The notes beneath the pieces were generated by a model that was not told where the DNA came from, made no database searches, and worked only from the letters and a program-made list of their open reading frames with translations. Shown here piece after piece: positions 1-4,509 of a stretch of DNA of 7,206 nt (the first letter of the stretch is position 1; every line of letters begins with the position of its first letter). This DNA is from Acidobacteriaceae bacterium (GTDB taxonomy: Bacteria > Acidobacteriota > Terriglobia > Terriglobales > Acidobacteriaceae). Both the position numbers and the translations under genes were made by a program. The stretch spans positions 36,120 through 43,325 of the forward strand of contig PMCH01000251.1 in assembly GCA_003154055.1 (NCBI GenBank), given 5' to 3'.

Positions 1-1410
1 ATCCGTATCGTCACCCAGATTCAACGGGCGGACTATGAAGGCGACCGCGCGACTCTGAAGCGCCTTCACGACGAACTCACGGCCATCCCAGAAGACAACA
101 GGCTGGCATCGCGGGTGCTCTACTGGCGTGGATTTGCCTTGTGGCGCAGAGCGATTAACGGTTTCAACGAATCCCCGACTCCAACTGATCTGGAAGAGGA
201 CCTCACGCAGGCGGTCACCGATTTCAAAGACGGCATTGCCCGGGACCCTGCATTCGTCGAACCTAAGATTGGAGCGGGATCTTGTCTGGGCTACCTGATG
301 TACTTGAGCAAAAAAGACCCAAAGCGAGTTCAGGAACTGCTGCAACAGTCGAGTCCGCTTTTGAAAGAAGCCATGGCGACAGCCCCGGACAATCCTCGGC
401 TGCTCTGGGTGCTCGGCCCCATTCGTTGGTCGTCGCCTCCAGAGCGGGGAGGAGGTCAGGACAAGGCGATTGAAATTTACAACAAAGGATTGGAGGCAGT
501 CCGTAACGATAAGCGCGACGTGGTTGATCCGCTGGAGCCCTCATGGGGAGAACCCGAGCTGCTGATGAATCTCGCGTGGTCGAATCTGAACCGAACCGCG
601 CCTGATTTGAAGGCCGCCGAGCAGTATGCAGCGGCTGCTCTCAACCTGGTTCCTTACTGGCACTACGTTCGCGACATTCTGATGCTCCAGATTCGAACTG
701 CCCAAGCCAAGACTCTCCTCCCAGTTGCAGGCTCGGCTCTCGCGCAAAGCCAGAACCAGCCGAATGCCAAGCCTGCCCAGTACTTCTTCGTACTGTTGAA
801 TCGTCCTAACAATGCTCCGCAGCTGAGCAAAGAGGCGGGTGAGAAGCTTCAAGAAGAGCACATGGCCAACATCCGCAAGATGACTGCCGAACACAAACTT
901 GTGATTGCTGGGCCATTCCTGGACAACACCGTACTGCGAGGCATCTTTGTGTTTCAAGCGGACTCAGCGGCACAAGCACAAGAGTGGGCCAACAGCGATC
1001 CCGCTATCAAAGCAGGCCACTTATCTGCCGAGGTCCATGGGCCATGGCTCGTCGACACGGGCACCATTGACAATCCAGCCGAGTCTTCCGGATTCGAGCA
1101 GTACGCTCTTGTTCTGATGAAGCGCGGCGATCATTGGAACCCAAACGCTCCGGAGTTTATGGATGTGATGAAGCAGCATTCTGCTTTCGTCAAACAGATG
1201 GCATGTCAGGGAAAGATCGCTATTGCCGGACTGTTTCCCTTCAGCGATCAGGGCGAGCTACGAGCGGTCGCCATTTTGCGTGTGGGGACAGAGCAGACTG
1301 CCAAGTTGACGCAAGACGATCCGGCAGTCAAAGCGGGTCTGGTCAAGACGAAAATCCATCCGTGGGGCACGGGCAAAGGAGTGCTGGCGCCGGGACAGCC
1401 TATGCAGTAA
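1..1410 (+). CDS. TPR protein fused to two YCII domains (5' end outside window)
   Basis: The frame is open from base 1, so the start lies upstream; 469 residues are visible, ending in TAA. Residues about 1-235 are helical and TPR-like: Ala/Leu-rich repeats with phrases such as 'AVTDFKDGIARDP' and 'AAEQYAAAALNLVPYWHYV'. Two YCII-type domains follow at about 260-349 and 365-455. Each opens with a hydrophobic strand (YFFVLLNRP; YALVLMKRG). Each keeps a His after a helix (EEH at H287; KQH at H393), a K-[LI]-x-[IA]-AG strand (KLVIAGPF; KIAIAGLF) and a DPA[IV]KAG motif (D333, D440). His-Asp pairs are typical of YCII proteins, whose chemistry is often unknown. The linker at residues 239-255 looks like a signal-peptide end (ALAQSQ), suggesting fusion of a TPR protein with a once-exported YCII protein. 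Location is uncertain because the N-terminus is missing. The domain calls are good; the cellular role is unknown. Confidence 0.88.
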   Translation: MRIVTQIQRADYEGDRATLKRLHDELTAIPEDNRLASRVLYWRGFALWRRAINGFNESPTPTDLEEDLTQAVTDFKDGIARDPAFVEPKIGAGSCLGYLMYLSKKDPKRVQELLQQSSPLLKEAMATAPDNPRLLWVLGPIRWSSPPERGGGQDKAIEIYNKGLEAVRNDKRDVVDPLEPSWGEPELLMNLAWSNLNRTAPDLKAAEQYAAAALNLVPYWHYVRDILMLQIRTAQAKTLLPVAGSALAQSQNQPNAKPAQYFFVLLNRPNNAPQLSKEAGEKLQEEHMANIRKMTAEHKLVIAGPFLDNTVLRGIFVFQADSAAQAQEWANSDPAIKAGHLSAEVHGPWLVDTGTIDNPAESSGFEQYALVLMKRGDHWNPNAPEFMDVMKQHSAFVKQMACQGKIAIAGLFPFSDQGELRAVAILRVGTEQTAKLTQDDPAVKAGLVKTKIHPWGTGKGVLAPGQPMQ

Positions 1411-2013
1411 CAGCGTGCCGAAGCTGGAAGCGAGACTCTCAAAGACCACCTTGCCCGCTATCCCGCCAGATCCAGGTCAGCGGCGGTTGGGCCAGCGATG
1501 CCCTCGTGAAGAGACTTGGATTGCAGGCCCTTCGCCGCGCCGTACGATTTTCTGGACTCGTGATTTCGGCGTTGAGCCTCACTCTCACCATCTTCTTCAA
1601 CTCCAATACTATGATCCGGCACCCGGGTTCCACCGCTAATCGGTGGGCGTGGGACCGGACGATTCTGGTCGGATGGTCGGCAATCCGGAAGCAATGGCGA
1701 GACCAGGACCTCCGCTACTCATCTGGCGGATCGGGCCCCGCGGAATGCCTTTTTTCGCGCACGACGGACCTGACTTTGGACGAAAGGTTGCCCACTTGGA
1801 GCTATCGCAGTGGTTCTGGACAGGTTCTCGAACTCTGTTTTCGTGCCGCGGTGGATTAGGCGGAACGGTCTAAACAAGCTAGGTAACTCCGGTCATGAAT
1901 ATGGTCACAATCGCTAGCATTGTCGTTCCGATTTCTTTGGAAAAGGCGTTTCGGCTTCGCTCACCGCGACGGTTCATTTCCAAACTGCGCCTACTGCCCC
2001 TCGCGCCCTTAAA
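1411..2013. other. About 600 bp without a convincing gene
   Basis: Several short open frames exist on both strands here, but none has a Shine-Dalgarno-like start, a recognisable motif or protein-like composition. They are rich in Arg, Ser, Pro and Trp, as expected from GC-rich noncoding DNA read in random frames. No hairpin followed by a T-run was found immediately after the TAA at 1408-1410. No terminal inverted repeats or transposase fragments were recognised. The stretch lies between two convergent genes and may be decayed sequence or a long 3' untranslated and spacer region. Confidence 0.55.
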
Positions 2014-2043
2014 TGTCGCCGGCAGCGGTTACCACCGGCGACA
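2014..2043 (-). terminator. GC-rich hairpin, probable terminator of the 2073-3005 gene
   Basis: TGTCGCCGG (2014-2022) and CCGGCGACA (2035-2043) are perfect complements, forming a 9-bp stem with a 12-nt loop. The hairpin begins about 30 bp past the stop codon of the minus-strand gene. Read on the minus strand, it runs directly into a short TTT (ACATTTAAGG). The T-tract is poor, so termination may be weak or factor-assisted. It could also limit read-through from the convergent TPR-YCII gene. Confidence 0.5.
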
Positions 2044-2072
2044 AGGTTCGGAGTCATTACTCTGCACCCAGC

Positions 2073-3005
2073 CTAGGCGGCTTTGCCTGCTCCTGGGTCA
2101 CTCTTGCTTTGGTCAGAGCTCGCTCCACGGGTGAAAGAAAGATTCTGTGCGCCTGCTTGCTCCAAACGTCTCTGCTTTCTCCACCTGCTAATAGAAGGAG
2201 CCAATATGCCAAGCACGATGATCACTACGGCAAACGCAATCAAGAGCCATAAGGACCCGCGCCTGGCGGGCGCAGCGGGTGGAATGGCTGCTGCAGCCGG
2301 TGTGCCTTCAGTCTCCGGGGATGGGCTGGCAGTCGCCGCGGGCGTAGTGGTTGCTGCATCCGATGGGTTGACAAGCTCCGAGGACTTGCTGGCAGTCACA
2401 GCGGGTTTAGCGGCGGCAACTGGTGTTGCTGGCCGTCTCTGAGGAGGTGGTGGCAGTCGCGTTGAGCGAGCGGCGGGTGCAGGAGGTGTGCTGGCAATCT
2501 CCGCAGGCGTGATGACAGCCGCGGCGGGGGTAGCGGCGGCCGCAGGCGGTGTGACCACAATCTCCGCAGGTGGAGTGGGGATAACAGCGGGCGTGCTGGC
2601 AGTCGCAGCGGGTATAGCGGCGGCATCAGGCGGAGTGACGCCAGTTTCCGGAAGTGTGCTGATCGTGGCCGCCGGTACGCCGGCGGGCGCAGCGCAATGT
2701 TCGGAGATCATATTCACTTCGGTAACGGCAAAGGTGCTATCAGCAGTGGCGGGATTGGCCCCACTCGCTCTGATTACGGTGAGGGCTACGTCGTGTCCCA
2801 CATGTGCCTTGAGATCAACACTGTTGGCAGTGATTTTGAAAATGTGGCCGGTCTTGTCTTCCACCACGGTGTAATTGCCATCCGAACCACCCAGGCAACC
2901 CTTAACGGTGGCCTGATCTGGAGTGCTGCTCGCTGGGGGAGTCTGTGCAAACCCCAGCGCGATCAGCAGGGCCGGTACAACTATCAACAACAATGCTCTC
3001 TTCAT
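2073..3005 (-). CDS. Exported single-pass membrane protein with Pro/Ala/Thr repeat linker
   Basis: The product is 310 residues. I chose the ATG at 3005 over an in-frame upstream start at 3143 because GGAGGA lies six bases before it and it begins a clean signal peptide (MKRALLLIVVPALLIALGFA, then QT). Residues about 33-104 form a compact domain: KGCLGGSDGNYTVVEDKTG, then LKAHVGHDV, then SEHC. It resembles the small secreted 'GC-L-x-x-S-D-G-x-Y-x-L' domains (DUF5818-like) frequent in Acidobacteria. C36 and C104 could form a disulfide. Residues about 105-249 are a low-complexity Pro/Ala/Thr/Ser linker. A transmembrane helix (about 251-271, SLWLLIAFAVVIIVLGI) follows, then a basic stop-transfer stretch (RWRKQRR) and a roughly 30-residue polar tail. 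The inferred topology is domain and linker outside the inner membrane, tail in the cytoplasm. No catalytic residues are evident; it may be a tethered binding or sensing protein. The gene is monocistronic by position. Confidence 0.82.
   Translation of the reverse strand: MKRALLLIVVPALLIALGFAQTPPASSTPDQATVKGCLGGSDGNYTVVEDKTGHIFKITANSVDLKAHVGHDVALTVIRASGANPATADSTFAVTEVNMISEHCAAPAGVPAATISTLPETGVTPPDAAAIPAATASTPAVIPTPPAEIVVTPPAAAATPAAAVITPAEIASTPPAPAARSTRLPPPPQRRPATPVAAAKPAVTASKSSELVNPSDAATTTPAATASPSPETEGTPAAAAIPPAAPARRGSLWLLIAFAVVIIVLGILAPSISRWRKQRRLEQAGAQNLSFTRGASSDQSKSDPGAGKAA
2324..2625 (-). repeat. Imperfect coding repeats with 63-bp (21-codon) spacing
   Basis: The linker-coding DNA of the 2073-3005 gene contains diverged internal repeats. 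Bases 2387-2418 and 2594-2625 match at 30 of 32 positions, 207 bp (69 codons) apart. A third, more diverged copy begins near 2324, 63 bp from the one at 2387. A separate 13-bp identity (CAATCTCCGCAGG) occurs at 2495-2507 and 2558-2570, again 63 bp apart. In the protein these give pairs such as PAEIVVTPP/PAEIASTPP and AAKPAVTAS/TTTPAATAS. All the spacings noted are multiples of three, consistent with expansion under selection for an open frame. Confidence 0.7.
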
Positions 3006-3010
3006 GGAAA

Positions 3011-3016
3011 TCCTCC
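3011..3016 (-). promoter_or_regulatory. Shine-Dalgarno site deciding the start at 3005
   Basis: The minus strand reads GGAGGA followed by TTTCC and then ATG, a near-consensus ribosome-binding site at ideal spacing. It supports starting the protein at its signal peptide rather than 46 codons upstream. Confidence 0.8.
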
Positions 3017-3114
3017 GAGATTCTCGCCTGGCGCAGTCTGAAAATTTCGCTTGGGACTTGATTCTGCTTCCGATTCTCGCGTCGAACCCGAGCGTTTCGG
3101 GCTCCGGCCTGAGA

Positions 3115-3131
3115 ACTTGGAGCGTCCAAGT
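3115..3131. repeat. Perfect 7-bp inverted repeat upstream of the membrane-protein gene
   Basis: ACTTGGA (3115-3121) and TCCAAGT (3125-3131) are exact complements around a 3-bp GCG spacer. The element is about 110 bp upstream of the ATG at 3005. It could be an operator half-site pair or a hairpin in the 5' leader. No confident -35/-10 pair was found beside it, so its role is undecided. Confidence 0.4.
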
Positions 3132-3143
3132 GAAACAACCCAA

Positions 3144-3452
3144 CTTTATTCGGTAAGAATCGGACCGTCTGTTCCAAACCGCTCACATTAGAAGAGAGAG
3201 GCGAACAAGACATCGATCAGAATGATCGTCACTCAGGTCCAAGGCCAGCGGAGCGGTTGCTAGTTGAAAAGAAACAGGGCTACCAGTGTCGATTGCCGAT
3301 GACCACTTTGCCGCGCTGTTAGTTGGACCGGCAAGCTTTTGATTTCAAGCTGCTTAGGAAGTTTTCCATCGGGTCCATGAGGGTCTGACGGAGCCCTCAC
3401 AACGCAAACGGAAGCTCATCGGTCGGGCGGCTCACATCCTTCGGGCGCGAGA
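3144..3452. other. Gene-free stretch with short inverted repeats
   Basis: No open frame here looks protein-coding. The visible structure is a perfect 6-bp inverted repeat with a 3-nt spacer (CGATCA GAA TGATCG, 3214-3228) and a bulged stem at 3378-3399. It probably carries the promoter region of the minus-strand gene at 2073-3005, plus sequence downstream of the decayed small gene at 3453-3680. No clear promoter hexamers could be assigned. Confidence 0.45.
3378..3399 (-). terminator. Weak hairpin after the decayed small gene
   Basis: TGAGGG (3378-3383) pairs with CCCTCA (3394-3399). After one bulged T, CT (3385-3386) pairs with AG (3392-3393), leaving a 5-nt loop. It lies about 54 bp beyond the TAA at 3453-3455 in the gene's direction. 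There is no T-run, so terminator function is only suggested by position. Confidence 0.25.
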
Positions 3453-3680
3453 TTATGAGAGGCTGGGCTTAGAGACCCGAGAGCAAATGAACATCGCTGC
3501 CAAGCAAGCGATACCCGCTCCCAGCACATACACCGCGGCAGAACCACCTTCAGGGACCTGCTGGCAATTCCTTCCATTTCTGTGCGCGTCACATCTCCGG
3601 GCTCATTCTGGCTTACTAGCATAAGCCAGCGGAACCATACATAAGAGAACGACCAGCGCAAGCCGCCATTTCCGCTTCAT
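3453..3680 (-). pseudogene. Small secreted VPEGGS/transmembrane-tail protein, interrupted by an in-frame stop
   Basis: One reading frame starts at ATG 3680 with a good signal peptide (MKRKWRLALVVLLCMVPLAYA, about 21 residues), then SKPE and an in-frame TGA at 3603-3605. The same frame then runs open from 3602 to a TAA at 3453-3455. It encodes a QQVPEGGS motif, a hydrophobic segment (AAVYVLGAGIACLAAMF) and a short polar tail (ICSRVSKPSLS). This layout of signal peptide, short spacer, V-P-E-G-G-S, membrane helix and Arg-containing end matches small acidobacterial proteins. It resembles the VPDSG/PEP-CTERM class of sorting tails recognised by exosortase-like enzymes. Without the stop the product would be 75 residues. 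The second part has no start codon before its membrane helix, so a nonsense mutation is the simplest reading; two compensating frameshifts are an alternative, since the spacer is also open in another frame. No strong ribosome-binding site precedes the ATG. Confidence 0.5.
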
Positions 3681-4133
3681 CGGGTTGCCGTCGTCTCAAG
3701 ACCGCCGAGCCGCGAACTGTTCAATGAAGCAAGTAAGACGGTGCTCCGGTGGATAACTCGCTTTCAGAACAGCGGCCTGCTGAAATTCTGGATTGCCTGG
3801 TCATGACTCGGCGATTCACCCTTGATCGGCCCTTTCTCGAACAGTTCTTGGGCGTAACATCACTAATTCAACAACTGAATAGGCAGGTCCGGAACGGTCG
3901 GGAGCCCGACGAGGATGACACGCAGCCACTCCCGAACCTTCGGCTGCACACCTGCCGTAATCGGCGCGAGAGCTCCTGCGATGAAAGCAAAGGCCATAAG
4001 AAGCACGACCATGGGGGCGTGTCCCGCGGCACGGGTTGGCCCTGCCCTCAAGGTTGCGCGTGGCGTGCCGATGGCAACTATCATTGAGAAGCGCGACGGA
4101 TGGATTTGTCATATCCACGTCGGGAGCACGGCC
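3681..4133. other. Spacer between the decayed small gene and the PilZ gene
   Basis: No gene is confidently supported. A plus-strand frame from 3749 to 4087 is Arg/Asp/Gln-rich with no motif. A minus-strand frame (3863-4012) encodes a short hydrophobic peptide but lacks a ribosome-binding site. The stretch lies between two diverging genes, so it should hold the promoter of the plus-strand PilZ gene and, originally, that of the minus-strand small gene. No convincing -35/-10 pair was identified. Confidence 0.4.
4122..4126 (+). promoter_or_regulatory. Shine-Dalgarno-like site favouring the PilZ start at 4134
   Basis: GGGAG lies seven bases before the ATG at 4134. The alternative in-frame ATG at 4071 has no comparable site at suitable spacing, so the shorter protein is preferred. 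Confidence 0.45.
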
Positions 4134-4484
4134 ATGCAACTCGACAGGCAGGCGCAAACAAGCCGGGTAACGAATAGCCGGGTTGCCAGGCAACATCCCC
4201 GATACCTGTTCAGTGTTCCTGTGATCCTCCGGCACTTGCGGCCAGGCGGCTTCCAGACAACCCGCGGCATGAGTCTCGATATCAGCGAAGGCGGCATATC
4301 AGCCATCGTGCAAGGAAGTTTGAGGGTCGGCGAAACGGTGGAGATCAATCTCCGTTTGTCTGCGGGCCCGCTTCACACCGTTGCCATCGTGCGCCACGTG
4401 ACCGAGATCCGGTCGGGATTCGAATTCCTGGGGCTGACGGCTGAAGAAAAGCATCAGATCACCGCTGCCGGCACGGCATTGTGA
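4134..4484 (+). CDS. Single-domain PilZ protein, predicted c-di-GMP receptor
   Basis: With the ATG at 4134 the protein has 116 residues, almost entirely one PilZ domain, as in many stand-alone PilZ adaptors. The two c-di-GMP-binding signatures are present: an RxxxR element (RQHPRYLF, near residues 19-26) and a D-x-S-x-x-G element (LDISEGGIS, near residues 48-56). Beta-strand phrases typical of the domain follow (VGETVEINLRL, HTVAIVRHVTEIRSGFEFLGL). Such proteins bind c-di-GMP in the cytoplasm and change the activity of a partner controlling motility, polysaccharide or transcription; no partner is visible here. The open frame extends upstream to 3915, and an ATG at 4071 would add 21 residues, but neither extension looks domain-like. 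The gene converges with the cyclase gene, stops 25 bp apart. Family assignment is strong; the start is less sure. Confidence 0.87.
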   Translation: MQLDRQAQTSRVTNSRVARQHPRYLFSVPVILRHLRPGGFQTTRGMSLDISEGGISAIVQGSLRVGETVEINLRLSAGPLHTVAIVRHVTEIRSGFEFLGLTAEEKHQITAAGTAL

Positions 4485-4502
4485 GAGCCCAGGCGCGGGC
4501 TC
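4485..4502. terminator. Hairpin between convergent PilZ and cyclase genes
   Basis: GAGCCC (4485-4490) and GGGCTC (4497-4502) form a perfect 6-bp GC-rich stem with a 6-nt loop. It begins directly after the TGA of the PilZ gene and ends 7 bp before the stop of the cyclase gene. A hairpin serving both directions is common between convergent genes, but no T-run follows on either strand, so the call rests on position and symmetry. Confidence 0.4.
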
Positions 4503-4509
4503 CAGGAAT

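Noticed and set aside
1134..1859. Plus-strand open frame of 241 codons overlapping the second YCII domain and running into the spacer
   Set aside because: Its first third is an out-of-frame reading of the YCII gene and the rest is Arg/Ser/Trp-rich with no motif. A short stretch (VISALSLTLTIFFNSNTMI) faintly recalls the start of MacB-type permeases, but the match is too weak and isolated to claim.
2488..2874. Plus-strand Ala/Gly/Val-rich open frame of 128 codons
   Set aside because: It is the complement of the Pro/Ala/Thr stalk repeats. The minus-strand frame has the signal peptide, ribosome-binding site and membrane helix.
3006..3143. 46-codon N-terminal extension of the membrane-protein gene, starting at 3143
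   Set aside because: It would bury the signal peptide, has no ribosome-binding site comparable with the GGAGGA before 3005, and its residues look random.
3749..4087. Plus-strand open frame of 112 codons upstream of the PilZ gene
   Set aside because: It begins with GTG without a clear ribosome-binding site, has random-looking composition with many Arg and Asp, and overlaps an alternative minus-strand frame.
3915..4133. Upstream extension of the PilZ gene
   Set aside because: The added residues are not domain-like, and the best-spaced ribosome-binding site lies before the ATG at 4134. The ATG at 4071 remains possible but is less supported.
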